Notes under the pieces: model-generated
Database searches by the model: none
Told to the model about the DNA's origin: nothing
Seen by the model: the letters and a program-made list of their open reading frames with translations, nothing else
Part shown: piece by piece, positions 51,729-61,163 of the stretch
How positions within the stretch are numbered: the stretch's first letter is position 1
How the letters are laid out: each line of letters opens with the position of its first letter
Assembly (NCBI GenBank): GCA_964352375.1
Contig: CAYGSA010000001.1
Span: 1-64,000 of the forward strand
DNA from: UBA1672 sp964352375
GTDB taxonomy: Bacteria; Pseudomonadota; Alphaproteobacteria; Micavibrionales; Micavibrionaceae
Length of the DNA stretch: 64,000 nucleotides
Direction of reading: 5' to 3'
Position numbers and translations under genes: made by a program

Positions 51729-52830
51729 TTATTCTCCAGCCCTTTGGGCGAGTGAAGCCTCAAGAAACATATCCAAATCGCCATCTAGTACCGCCTGACT
51801 TTGTGAAGTTTCAACAGATGTTCGCAGGTCTTTTACCATTTGGTATGGGTGCAGGACATACGAGCGAATTTGGTGCCCCCAACCAATATCTGTTTTTTCG
51901 CCATGCTCGGCAGCCTGCTCTTCTTCGCGTTTTTGAAGCTCAGCCTCGTAAAGGCGCGCCTTGAGCATTTCCATTGCTGTAGCTTTGTTTTGATGTTGTG
52001 ACCGGCCATTTTGACATGCAGCGACGGTTCCTGTCGGTGTATGTGTAATCCTTACGGCACTGTCAGTTTTATTCACGTGCTGCCCCCCTGCTCCGCTTGA
52101 TCTATATGTGTCTATGCGAAGGTCTTTTTCATCTATTTCGATGTTAATGGTATCGTCTATAACGGGAGAGACAGATACGGATGCGAAGCTTGTATGGCGT
52201 TTTTTAGCAGAGTCAAAAGGTGATATTCGTACCAGACGATGCACGCCAGTTTCGGTTTTCATCCAGCCATAAGCCTGATGCCCTTCAATTTTAAGTGTTG
52301 TCGATTTGATCCCTGCCTCCTCGCCTTCACTGCGCTCTAATGTTGTATAGTTGTAGCCCTTCGAATCAGCCCACCGCATATACATACGAAGGATCATTTC
52401 CGCCCAATCTTGGGCTTCAGTGCCTCCTGCTCCTGCGTTCACTTGCAGATAGACATCATTACTATCAACCTCGCCTGATAATAGACCCTCAAGCCGTTTA
52501 CGAGCGGCTCTCTTTTTGAGAATTTCTAATCCCTGCTCCGCTTCTTTTATAACTATTGTGTCATTTTCTTCTTCAGCAAGCTCTATGAGGTCAAGTATAT
52601 TTTGCAGATCTTCTTCTATTTCATTGACAGAGTCGATGGACTGAACGAGGTATGTGCGCTCTTTCATTAATATCTGTGCTTTGGTTGAATCAGCCCATAG
52701 ATCCGGGTCCTCAGAAAGCGCATTGAGTTCATCTAGGCGAGAAAGTGCACTCTCCCAGTCAAAGATGCCTCCGAAGGATAGAGATTGCTTCTGTGATTTC
52801 GTTTGCTTTTTCTTCTATTTCTGCGCGCAT
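51729..52830 (-). CDS. prfB: Peptide chain release factor 2, with programmed +1 frameshift
   Basis: Recognises UGA and UAA stops. The first 23 codons start at ATG 52830 (MRAEIEEKANEITE...RRHL) and end in UGA. A +1 shift at CTT-TGA-C joins them to the main frame, DWESALSRLDELNALSEDPDLW. The remainder has AGAGGTEAQDWAEM, RSSGAGGQHVNKTDSAVRI (with the GGQ hydrolysis motif) and QNGRSQHQNKATA. The joined product is 366 residues, the normal RF2 length. Low RF2 slows termination at the in-frame UGA and favours the shift, so the gene autoregulates. Confidence 0.95.
52758..52773 (-). promoter_or_regulatory. prfB programmed frameshift signal
   Basis: On the coding strand CGGAGG (52773-52768) acts as an internal Shine-Dalgarno three bases before CTT-TGA-C (52764-52758). 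The arrangement and spacing match the E. coli prfB site. The slippery CTT shifts onto TTT when the UGA is read slowly. Confidence 0.95.
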
Positions 52831-52844
52831 ACGATCCCTTTTTC

Positions 52845-53474
52845 TTAAGCCGCTTGATGAGACTTTGGCAGGGTATCAGATGAAACTATTTTTTCAATAT
52901 ATGTCTCATTGTTTAAAACGCTAGAAATTGCGTGCATGAGCTTTTCATCGATATCACGGTAACGTGATAATGTGATCAGGTTTTTACTGACAACGAGGTT
53001 TTTTGAGGCACAGCGTCCACCTACGGTGCTAAGCTTGTCACATATTTTGTCTTTGGCAGCGATCGAATAGCCATTCGCCATTTGATAATACATCAGAAGA
53101 TCTACAGCCTGATTATAAATAATTGTTGGCTTGCCCGTGTCGAGGAAACCAGAAATAAATGACTTAAGCTCGTTTGCCTGCCTTAACTTATCGATACTCC
53201 TTACTCCACCAGGAATAACCAAAATATCGTAATCCGTAGGAATAGCTTTACTCAAATAATTATCAGCTGCGTATTTTTCACTCCAATTTGACTCTGATTT
53301 TTGCTTTTCTTCTCGCCAAGATTTAACCAGTGGTGTCATTACTGATATGATTCGTGTATCAACAGCCATTTTTTTCAATACTGATTCAGCCTGAATTAGC
53401 TCTCTTTCACAGAAGCCGTTTTCAACCAGCATCGCCGCTTTTTTTGCTACTAGAGATTTTTTATTAACGCTCAC
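52845..53474 (-). CDS. DJ-1/PfpI-fold protein lacking the nucleophile cysteine
   Basis: GTG 53474 is chosen, with AAGGA seven bases upstream; a longer start at 53549 would add 25 poorly ordered residues. The fold is visible as KAAMLVENGFCEREL, DILVIPGGVRSIDKLRQ and FLDTGKPTIIYNQAVDLL. Where DJ-1/PfpI proteins have the nucleophile-elbow Cys-His-Gly, this protein reads Asn-Gln-Ala. So it probably lacks protease or glyoxalase activity. It resembles the C-terminal domain of large catalases in layout. It lies immediately upstream of prfB. Confidence 0.75.
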   Translation of the reverse strand: MSVNKKSLVAKKAAMLVENGFCERELIQAESVLKKMAVDTRIISVMTPLVKSWREEKQKSESNWSEKYAADNYLSKAIPTDYDILVIPGGVRSIDKLRQANELKSFISGFLDTGKPTIIYNQAVDLLMYYQMANGYSIAAKDKICDKLSTVGGRCASKNLVVSKNLITLSRYRDIDEKLMHAISSVLNNETYIEKIVSSDTLPKSHQAA

Positions 53475-53605
53475 TGTTATTTCCTTCGTGTAATCTGACA
53501 ATGCTTGTTGTTTTAATTTTAGACATTTTTCATTTTTTGTGCAATGCAAAAAGACATAAGAATTATTTTATTACCAACTATTGCTGTCTAAATTACAAAC
53601 TAAAC

Positions 53606-53635
53606 TTTACATTTTTGCTAATTGTAGATAAGAAT
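53606..53635 (+). promoter_or_regulatory. Candidate promoter for the OmpA-type lipoprotein gene
   Basis: In the 261-base AT-rich spacer 53475-53735, TTTACA (53606-53611) is followed after 17 bases by TAAGAAT (53629-53635). Other TATGAT-like hexamers lie nearby, so the assignment is weak. The rest of the spacer shows no gene or RNA. Confidence 0.3.
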
Positions 53636-53735
53636 TATGATGTAAACGTTTATTAAAGATAGTAGATTCATTTTTTCTAGTGCGATAATAAGATTTAATA
53701 AATAAAAGATAGTAAAAGTTTTGAGGAGCAATATT

Positions 53736-54614
53736 ATGAGACCCATGCGCGCCATTATGTTGACTGCGGGTGTTCTGACACTCGGTGGTTGTACGGTGTT
53801 TGACACATACAGTGAAATAGAAGCCTTAAATCAGGCGGAGCATGTTGGAAGCCCTTTCGCACAATCTCTTGCATCGGAATATAAGGACTTTGCGAATTTT
53901 CAGCTGGATGAAGCTTTTGATTATCCAGACGCATTACATTTTGCGCGCAAAGGCTTGGCAGCATCGGCTGGGGAAGCTGTAATGCCTGAGCCAGTGACAG
54001 ATTGGAATCTCAGCAATCCGCACATAAAAGAGCTTTCTGGTGCTCGTGGGCGACTCATTATTGCTTATGATTTGGGGGCGCGTGAAGTTGCTCCCGCTAC
54101 TGCTGCTAAGGCGCAGGTTAAGTTTGATTGCTGGATAGAACAGCAGGAGGAGAACTGGAAATCACAGGAAGTTGTGACGTGCAAGCAAGAGTTTTTGACT
54201 GCCATAGCTGAGTTAGAAGGGCTAGTTCAGCAACCTTCTGCTCCGAAGGAACCTGTTAAAGAGCTGCCTCCACTCGTTCCTGAAGACGCCCTATATCTTG
54301 TATTTTTCAACTGGGATTCTGCTGAGCTGAGTGCTGGTGCCAAGAATGTGATCGAAGCCATAGCAGAGGAAGTTGCAAAGAACCCACCTGAGCAGGTTAT
54401 CATTAACGGTTATGCCGATACCTCTGGTGATAAGGACTATAATAAAAAGCTTGGCTTTAAACGTGCATCCAATGTTCGTGATGCCCTTGTTGCTTTGGGT
54501 GTTAGTGAAGACATGATGGCTATAGATAGTCTTGGTGAGGAAGAGTTACTTGTTTCCACATCAGATGACGTGCGTGAGCCTGCTAATCGACGCGTTAATG
54601 TCTCATTTAAGTAA
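53736..54614 (+). CDS. OmpA/Pal-domain outer-membrane lipoprotein
   Basis: Lipobox LGGC with acylated Cys19, then a helical middle region (about 30-180) and a C-terminal OmpA-like peptidoglycan-binding domain: LVFFNWDSAELSAGAKNVIE, INGYADTSGDKDYNKKLG, RRVNVSF. Strong ribosome-binding site GAGGAG and an intrinsic terminator after the gene suggest an abundant monocistronic product. It anchors the outer membrane to peptidoglycan. It is longer than Pal and has an extra domain of unknown role. Confidence 0.88.
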   Translation: MRPMRAIMLTAGVLTLGGCTVFDTYSEIEALNQAEHVGSPFAQSLASEYKDFANFQLDEAFDYPDALHFARKGLAASAGEAVMPEPVTDWNLSNPHIKELSGARGRLIIAYDLGAREVAPATAAKAQVKFDCWIEQQEENWKSQEVVTCKQEFLTAIAELEGLVQQPSAPKEPVKELPPLVPEDALYLVFFNWDSAELSAGAKNVIEAIAEEVAKNPPEQVIINGYADTSGDKDYNKKLGFKRASNVRDALVALGVSEDMMAIDSLGEEELLVSTSDDVREPANRRVNVSFK

Positions 54615-54644
54615 GATGTTTATTACACCCTAATTGTTTATAAA

Positions 54645-54673
54645 GGAGCGCAGTTTCATGCGCTTCTTTTTTA
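54645..54673 (+). terminator. Rho-independent terminator after the OmpA-type gene
   Basis: AGCGCA (54647-54652), loop GTTTCA and TGCGCT (54659-54664) form a perfect six-pair stem, followed by TCTTTTTT. It is the clearest intrinsic terminator in the window. Confidence 0.85.
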
Positions 54674-54712
54674 GTTTTAATTGTTTAGGTCTTTTTAAAA
54701 GGGCATTTTAAT

Positions 54713-56155
54713 TTGGATATTCGGCCAATTCTATATGTAAACGGTGTTTTACTGTCTATTCTGTCCCTCAGCATGGTTTTCCCCATGCTGGCAGATTTCT
54801 ACTTTGGTTATGATGACTGGAAAGTTTTTATGCTGTGTATCATCATCACTGCCTTTTTTGGGGGCGCTTTGATACTCAGCACATCCGGTCAAGCTTTTAA
54901 TATCACGACACGCCAAGCGTTTTTATTGACTAATTCCGTCTGGATGATTTTGCCGACTTTTGGTGCGCTGCCTTTTTGGTTTTCATCCCTGGGAATGTCT
55001 TTTACAGACTCATTCTTCGAGGCCATGTCCGGTATTACAACGACTGGATCAACTGTTATTGTTGGTCTTGATTACGCACCAGCAGGGATTTTATTCTGGC
55101 GTGCCACGCTTCAATGGCTTGGTGGCATCGGGATTATCATTATGGCGATGTCTGTGTTGCCCTTCTTGAAGGTTGGTGGGATGCAAATTTTTGTGACCGA
55201 GCTTTCGGAGAACGAGAAAGCCTTACCCCGAACGGCGCAGCTAGCGAGTTCTATTGCTGTTGTTTACACCTTTTTGACAGGTATATGTGCGGTTTGCTAT
55301 ATGTTTGTTGGATTACAAGTTTTTGATGCTGTCACGCATGCGATGACAACAATTTCCACAGGTGGTTTTTCAACATTTGACACATCCTTTTCTCATTATG
55401 AAACTTATTCGCCACAGTTTGTGGCTACTATTTTTATGATTATGGGAGGTATCCCCTTTTTGTTATATGTGAAAGCAATTCGCGGTGATGTTAAATCCCT
55501 ATTCCACGATTCTCAGGTTCAATGGTTTTTTACGATTTTAGCGATCTGTATTACCATGATGACGATTTACCTTGTTTCGCATGATCATTTAGGTTTTACC
55601 GAGGCACTTCAGAAATCCTCTTTTAACATTGTTTCCATCATGACCGGGACTGGATATGGTGCGGGTGATTACAATGCCTGGGGTGGTTTTGCCGTAAGTT
55701 TGTTCTTTTTCCTTATGGTTGTTGGGGCTTGTGCGGGGTCGACATCCTGTGGAATTAAACTGTTCAGGTTTCAGGTGCTTTATAGCGTGACAAAAGTCCA
55801 AATTGCCAAGCTTTTACACCCAAATGGGGTTTTTCTTCCGCATTATAATGGTAAGCCCATGCCCAAAGATGTTCCTGGTTCTGTTATGGGGTTTTTCTTT
55901 ATTTACGCACTGGGCTTTTCATTTTTAGCAATTGCGCTGTCTTTTGTGGGCTTGGACTTTATGACGGCCATGTCCGGTGCGGCAACATCTATTTCGAATG
56001 TTGGCCCTGGTCTGGGGCCAATCATTGGCCCCACTGGGACGTTCCAGCCTTTACCTGATAGTGCTAAATGGATTTTATCTGCGGGGATGCTGCTGGGACG
56101 ACTTGAGCTGTTTACAATTCTTGTTATGCTTTCTCCGCATTTTTGGAAAAGCTAA
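54713..56155 (+). CDS. trkH: Trk potassium uptake system membrane subunit
   Basis: Polytopic protein of 480 residues with repeated membrane-pore-membrane units. The selectivity loops are seen as GITTTGSTVI, AMTTISTGGFST, TGTGYGAGDYN and TSISNVGPGLG. It moves potassium with a proton or sodium gradient and needs cytoplasmic TrkA, not present here. The start is TTG at 54713 with AAAAGGG upstream. Its stop overlaps recX by four bases on the opposite strand. Confidence 0.93.
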   Translation: MDIRPILYVNGVLLSILSLSMVFPMLADFYFGYDDWKVFMLCIIITAFFGGALILSTSGQAFNITTRQAFLLTNSVWMILPTFGALPFWFSSLGMSFTDSFFEAMSGITTTGSTVIVGLDYAPAGILFWRATLQWLGGIGIIIMAMSVLPFLKVGGMQIFVTELSENEKALPRTAQLASSIAVVYTFLTGICAVCYMFVGLQVFDAVTHAMTTISTGGFSTFDTSFSHYETYSPQFVATIFMIMGGIPFLLYVKAIRGDVKSLFHDSQVQWFFTILAICITMMTIYLVSHDHLGFTEALQKSSFNIVSIMTGTGYGAGDYNAWGGFAVSLFFFLMVVGACAGSTSCGIKLFRFQVLYSVTKVQIAKLLHPNGVFLPHYNGKPMPKDVPGSVMGFFFIYALGFSFLAIALSFVGLDFMTAMSGAATSISNVGPGLGPIIGPTGTFQPLPDSAKWILSAGMLLGRLELFTILVMLSPHFWKS

Positions 56156-56733
56156 AATGCACCCTCTTCTCTTTCATACTCTAGAACTTTGCGAGCGATG
56201 TCGTATGAGAAGCCTGCGCGTGCTAATTTACCGAGAGATTTTTTCATATCCTCCTCTTCGCCCATAAAATAAGGCCCAATTCTTTTTTTACGCGCGAGCC
56301 TCAAAGCGGCTTGAAGCTCTGGATCTTCATCGTTATCGTTTTGCTCGTCTATCTTTTTTAGTTCTTCTAATGCCCGTTCTGCCTCTATTCCCTTCATACG
56401 CATTTTGTTCATGATTATTGTGCGTGAAAATCCACGCCGCCTAAGTGATGTGATAACGGCGCGGGCGTAGACCTCATCATTAAGCAAGTCCAAACGTTCG
56501 AACTTATCCGCAAGCTCATCGACCATCTTTTGGCATTCTTCGTAATTTTGATCGGTGTGATGCATGCAGGAGCGCTTTACTTTGCGCATCATGACAAATT
56601 TAAAATGATTTTTGCTTGCGGAAAAACGCTCTAGGTAATACAGCCCTGAATTATGCAGATAAGTTGGCGTAATTTTACGCGGGATGCGCGGGGTTTTGTT
56701 CTTGTTTCGGGGCTTGTTTTTATATGCTTCCAT
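56152..56733 (-). CDS. recX: Regulatory protein RecX
   Basis: A 193-residue helical protein. The N-terminus is basic (NKPRNKNKTPRIPRK). NSGLYYLERFSASKNHF and LNDEVYARAVITSLRRRGFSRTII match RecX repeats, and YDIARKVLEYE ends the third repeat. It binds RecA filaments and limits recombination. The gene is alone, not beside recA, as is common in alphaproteobacteria. Confidence 0.85.
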   Translation of the reverse strand: MEAYKNKPRNKNKTPRIPRKITPTYLHNSGLYYLERFSASKNHFKFVMMRKVKRSCMHHTDQNYEECQKMVDELADKFERLDLLNDEVYARAVITSLRRRGFSRTIIMNKMRMKGIEAERALEELKKIDEQNDNDEDPELQAALRLARKKRIGPYFMGEEEDMKKSLGKLARAGFSYDIARKVLEYEREEGAF

Positions 56734-56768
56734 ATTTATAACTTTATGATCATAACGCGCGGATATCC

Positions 56769-57569
56769 ATGTTTAATTCCACCACAGATGAAAAAAAAAT
56801 TAGAGGTTTGAACCGTATCGGGCTTTTCACGCTCGTGCGGCGTGAGGTGTTTCGTTTTTTGAATGTTTATACGCAGACCATTATTGCGCCTATGGTTACG
56901 ACACTGATGTTTTATACGGTTTTTGCTTTGGCTTTTGGAGGTGAAAGCCGCATGGTTGGCGATATTCCGTTTCTTGCCTTTTTAGCGCCTGGTTTAATTA
57001 TGATGACAATGGTGCAGAATGCGTTTGCCAATACATCTTCCTCGCTTGTCATTTCAAAGGTTCAAGGCAATATCGTTGATGTCTTGATGCCACCACTTTC
57101 TGCGCTTGAAATTTATCTGGGGTATGCGGCAGGGGCTGTTTTGCGCGGTCTTATTGTGGGGGTTTGCACGACTTGTATTCTGTCTTTGTTTGCACCTATC
57201 CATATTTATTCTATTTTTATTATATTTTCTTTCTCTTTTTTAGGGACATTACTTCTTGGTACTATTGGGATAGCAGCGGGGATTTGGTCTGATAAGTTTG
57301 ATCATATTGCCGCAGTTACGAATTTTGTTGTTACTCCGATGACTTTTTTATCTGGGACATTTTACTCTGTTGAACAGTTGCCTGAGTTTTGGCAGATGAT
57401 GGCCTTTGCTAACCCGTTCTTTTACATGATTGATGGTTTTCGATATGGATTTATAGGTCATGCCGATGGGAATATCTTGTTTGGATTATTTTTCCTTTTT
57501 TCTTGTAATGCTGTTCTCGTTTCACTTTCGTATTTTATGATTAAGACAGGGTACAAAATTAAATCATAA
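56769..57569 (+). CDS. ABC-2 type transporter permease
   Basis: Six hydrophobic segments are visible in 266 residues, with FLAFLAPGLIMMTMVQNAF and the late VTPMTFLSGTFYSVEQLPEF motif of ABC-2 permeases (as in NodJ/YadH). It would export a lipid, polysaccharide or drug with an ATPase subunit. No ABC ATPase is adjacent, which is unusual. The hslO ATG overlaps its stop (TAATG). Confidence 0.85.
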   Translation: MFNSTTDEKKIRGLNRIGLFTLVRREVFRFLNVYTQTIIAPMVTTLMFYTVFALAFGGESRMVGDIPFLAFLAPGLIMMTMVQNAFANTSSSLVISKVQGNIVDVLMPPLSALEIYLGYAAGAVLRGLIVGVCTTCILSLFAPIHIYSIFIIFSFSFLGTLLLGTIGIAAGIWSDKFDHIAAVTNFVVTPMTFLSGTFYSVEQLPEFWQMMAFANPFFYMIDGFRYGFIGHADGNILFGLFFLFSCNAVLVSLSYFMIKTGYKIKS

Positions 57570-58486
57570 TGCCGCAGGATAATTTCACACAACCATTTCA
57601 GCTTGAGAGCTCTCACCTGCGGGGGCGTATTGTTCGTGTGGGCGATGTCCTTGATCAAATTTTGGATGCGCATAATTATCCTTTGCCTGTTGCGCATCTT
57701 GTTGCAGAGACAACTGTACTTGCGCTTGCCTTGGCGTCGATGATGAAGTACGAGGGGATTTTCACATTACAAGCACAAGGAGACGGACCTGTTCGGATGT
57801 TGGTTGCAGATGTCACGAGCGATGGCGCGGTGCGAGCGTGTGCCTCGTTTGATGAAGAACGTTTCGAGGCGGCACGGGAGAAGCTGGCGGCCCTTAAGAC
57901 CACAGAAGGCGGCCAAAACCATTTGGCACAATATTTGGGTAAAGGATATATTGCATTCACGGTTGATCAGGGAAAACATACGGATCGATACCAAGGAATT
58001 GTAGAATTGCGCGGGGCGTCGATGGTTGATTGTGTGCAGCATTATTTTGCACAATCAGAGCAAATTGGTACAGGTATTAAAATGGCTGTTGGGCGTCGTG
58101 ATGGTGGCTGGCGCGCGGAGGCAATTATGCTTCAAAATATGCCTGAAGATGGTGTCCAGCCTGTTGGTAACCTTGATGAAGATGATTGGCGCCGTGCCAT
58201 GATCTTGCTTGATAGCTGTACGGACGATGAATTTCTTGCACCTGATATTGGAGCGAATGAGCTATTGCTTCGTTTGTTCCATGAAGAAGGTGTTCGTGTT
58301 TATGAGCGCAAAGATGTACAGCATAAATGTCGCTGTGATAGGAATCGTGTTCAGAATATCTTGTTTAGCATGGGCGCGGATGACATAAGGGAAGCGAGTA
58401 TTGATGGCCAAATTGAGATGGTTTGCGAATTTTGTAGCCATGCCTATCTTTTCGAAGAAAAGGTTATTTTGGGCATTAAAAAGTAA
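57569..58486 (+). CDS. hslO: Redox-regulated chaperone Hsp33
   Basis: Hsp33 N-domain with FQLESSHLRGRIVRVG, LGKGYIAFTVDQG and YFAQSEQIGTGI, and a C-terminal zinc switch with CRC then 29 residues then CEFC. On oxidation the cysteines lose zinc and the chaperone becomes active against aggregation. Length 305. Coupled to the ABC permease by TAATG. Its 3' end overlaps the PAS histidine kinase by 11 bases on the other strand. Confidence 0.95.
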   Translation: MPQDNFTQPFQLESSHLRGRIVRVGDVLDQILDAHNYPLPVAHLVAETTVLALALASMMKYEGIFTLQAQGDGPVRMLVADVTSDGAVRACASFDEERFEAAREKLAALKTTEGGQNHLAQYLGKGYIAFTVDQGKHTDRYQGIVELRGASMVDCVQHYFAQSEQIGTGIKMAVGRRDGGWRAEAIMLQNMPEDGVQPVGNLDEDDWRRAMILLDSCTDDEFLAPDIGANELLLRLFHEEGVRVYERKDVQHKCRCDRNRVQNILFSMGADDIREASIDGQIEMVCEFCSHAYLFEEKVILGIKK

Positions 58487-61049
58487 TTGTCTCGTTTACC
58501 GTTTTTCTGGACGTTACACGATCTGGCGGAAATATTATTGTAACTGTTGTACCTATTGATTTTTCTGACATTATTTCCAAGCGCCCATCATGAATTTTCA
58601 TGATCGCTTGTGCAAGAGGCAGACCCAAGCCTGTCCCTGAACCAGATCGATCTAGGGCATTATCAACTTGGCCAAATGCAGAGAGCGCTTTTTTGACTTC
58701 CATTTCTGTCATACCGACGCCCGTGTCTGTGCATGATAACCTGAATGTTCCGTCAGAATCATAGTTTGTAAATAATGTTATACGCCCATCTTTTGGTGTA
58801 TATTTCATAGCATTTGAGAGGACATTGCCAATCACTTGTTTAATTGCGAGTTCCTCCGCTTTCATAATAGGCATAGAGGCATCATTGATAACTATAATAT
58901 TTTTTTCTCCAAAATTACTTCTTTGTAAATCCAGACAGTTTTGTAGAATGTTTTGGCTATCAAATTCACTTTCATTAAGTTCTCGATTTCCTGATTCTAT
59001 TTTTGAAATATCGAGAATCTCATTAATAATTTTCAGCAAGCTTTGCCCGCTGGAGTTAATGTCTGCGGCATAGTCTTTATATGACTCTTGGCCTAGTGGT
59101 CCCATTACTTCTTTTTGTAAGATATCAGAAAACCCGATAATTGCATTTAAAGGGGTACGAAGCTCATGACTCATATTTGCAATAAACTCTGTCTTGGCAC
59201 GGCTTGCAAGGTCAGATTCAATTTTAGCTTCCATGAGGGCTATATCCGCTTGTTTTCGCTGCGTTATGTCTTCCATAGACCCTTCAAAATAAAGGATATT
59301 GTTATGCTCATCACGAACAATGCGTACGTTCTCCCTTACCCATATTTTTGTTCTATCTTTTCTGAACACCTCGGTTTCATGACCCTCCAGATGATCTTGT
59401 TTTATCAGTGTTTCTATAAAACCCCGACGATCTTCTGGATTTGCGTATACTGTTCCGTTTGCATTTTTAACCATGCGCAAAATTTCTTCTGGGGTGTTAT
59501 AGCCTAAAATCCTTGCCATAGCAGGATTTGCGCTGAGGTATAGCCCTTCGGGTGTGAGTTGATATAACCCCCCAGCTGCGTTTTCAACAATTGTTCTGTA
59601 TTTTTTTTCTGCTTCCGCCAAAGCGCGTTCTGCTCGGCGACGTTCTTCAACATCAGTTATCGTCCCAACAATTCTCAGATTTTTATTCTCATCTTTTCTG
59701 ATCATAGATACGGCAAGCTCTACGGCTCTAAATGTCCCATCTGCTATTCGTAGGCGCGTAAATGATCTGTAAGCTTGCTTTTGCCCTTTCATTAAAAGAC
59801 TGAAGTCTTCTTGCTGTTTTGACTGATCTTCCGGATATAGCATCGTAAACATGTTGTTGTTTATTGAGCGTTCAGTTGTAAACCCTGTTATATTTTGCCA
59901 TGCAGCACTGAGGAACAAGATATTCCCTTCCTCGTCTACCTCGAATATAACATCGCTCACGGCATCTATAATTGCGCGGTTATCTTTTTCTGATACCATA
60001 AGCACGTCGTTTAAGCGTTGGCGCTCAGAAACCTCTAGCTGCAATTCGTTGTTTTTTTGTTCCAACTTTTTATTAATGAGCGCAAGTTTTTTAGACTGGT
60101 TTTGATTGTTTCGGATGAATAATGTTCCAACAAGCGTGAGTATTAGACCAAAAAGCAAAATTATATAGGGCACACGGGCGAGCAGAGAAATATCTTTTCG
60201 TTCACTAAGCTCCATGGATACTTGCCATTCTGCATCAGCAACATAAAAATTAAAGTTTTGGACCAACCATACATTTATATTTTCTTTTTGTTCTTTTCTC
60301 TCAGCAGGATTTTCATCCAAATAAAATAAACGCTGGTCGTTTTGCGCATTTTTCATTCTTAGACGAGCAATCAGCTTTTCTTCCGCGTTCATATTTAAGT
60401 CAAAAAGAACAGAAGGCCTACTTACTCCTATTATTATTCCTAGTTTTGAATTTCCTGGTTCTATTGTTTTCAAAAGGGAAAACCCACGTTCCATTATATA
60501 TGGCTTAATGCTTTGTTCGGCGTATTCCATGCCTGCAAAATCCGACCTTATAATCAAATCACGTTCATTAAACATTTTTTCAGTTACGATGCGCGTTATA
60601 AATTGCTTATCTGGCTTGAGATTATATTTTCTATTTAGCCCTTCTTCTATAGCGACATTGGCAAAAATCGTTTTGTACTTCCAGTTTCCGGGGCTTTCTT
60701 CATATAACCAAATTAATTGGTCAAATTTACTTAAATTCGGAATGTTTCGCCTTATCTTTTCTGACAGCATTTCTTTATTCAGGTCTTTTGAGAGCAATAA
60801 AACCGTGGAGACGAGACGCATTGAGTTTTCTAATTGTGTGATGTTTTTGGAAATAACACGCCCAGCATCTTCGGATATTTTTTTATACTCATCATTTGCG
60901 ATAGTGTGCGTGTAATAACTAAAAACAAAGAAAGCTGTAAGGGTAAGAATAAGGCCATTCACGGCGACAACAGCTTGCGCTAGACTGGAGTTAAGCCATG
61001 AGCCTTTAAGTCTTGTCGTTTTTATTTCATGCTGCTTATTGTTTGGCAT
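58476..61049 (-). CDS. Membrane PAS-domain sensor histidine kinase
   Basis: An 857-residue kinase. TM1 (about 25-45), a periplasmic sensor region of about 240 residues resembling CHASE, TM2 (LARVPYIILLFGLILTLVG), a coiled coil, two PAS/PAC domains (about 350-475 and 480-600), HisKA (SHELRTPLNAIIGF) and HATPase with DTGVGMTEMEV and GSGTGLGLPLA. No receiver domain. Its partner regulator is unclear because the nearby OmpR-type regulator is paired with another kinase. The signal is unknown; the PAS domains suggest redox, light or ligand input. Confidence 0.9.
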   Translation of the reverse strand: MPNNKQHEIKTTRLKGSWLNSSLAQAVVAVNGLILTLTAFFVFSYYTHTIANDEYKKISEDAGRVISKNITQLENSMRLVSTVLLLSKDLNKEMLSEKIRRNIPNLSKFDQLIWLYEESPGNWKYKTIFANVAIEEGLNRKYNLKPDKQFITRIVTEKMFNERDLIIRSDFAGMEYAEQSIKPYIMERGFSLLKTIEPGNSKLGIIIGVSRPSVLFDLNMNAEEKLIARLRMKNAQNDQRLFYLDENPAERKEQKENINVWLVQNFNFYVADAEWQVSMELSERKDISLLARVPYIILLFGLILTLVGTLFIRNNQNQSKKLALINKKLEQKNNELQLEVSERQRLNDVLMVSEKDNRAIIDAVSDVIFEVDEEGNILFLSAAWQNITGFTTERSINNNMFTMLYPEDQSKQQEDFSLLMKGQKQAYRSFTRLRIADGTFRAVELAVSMIRKDENKNLRIVGTITDVEERRRAERALAEAEKKYRTIVENAAGGLYQLTPEGLYLSANPAMARILGYNTPEEILRMVKNANGTVYANPEDRRGFIETLIKQDHLEGHETEVFRKDRTKIWVRENVRIVRDEHNNILYFEGSMEDITQRKQADIALMEAKIESDLASRAKTEFIANMSHELRTPLNAIIGFSDILQKEVMGPLGQESYKDYAADINSSGQSLLKIINEILDISKIESGNRELNESEFDSQNILQNCLDLQRSNFGEKNIIVINDASMPIMKAEELAIKQVIGNVLSNAMKYTPKDGRITLFTNYDSDGTFRLSCTDTGVGMTEMEVKKALSAFGQVDNALDRSGSGTGLGLPLAQAIMKIHDGRLEIMSEKSIGTTVTIIFPPDRVTSRKTVNETITF

Positions 61050-61163
61050 TCTTTGCTTGTTTTTATAGTTGCTTCATTTTCTTTGAGTAACTTTTTAATG
61101 TTAGCATTTTTTGTCGATTGCATTCGAATTTAATTTATAAAGCGTGGAATAAGTTGTTATCAA

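Noticed and set aside
52668..52830. prfB considered as a pseudogene because of the UGA at codon 24
   Set aside because: The UGA sits in a textbook programmed frameshift context with an internal Shine-Dalgarno, and both halves read through perfectly.
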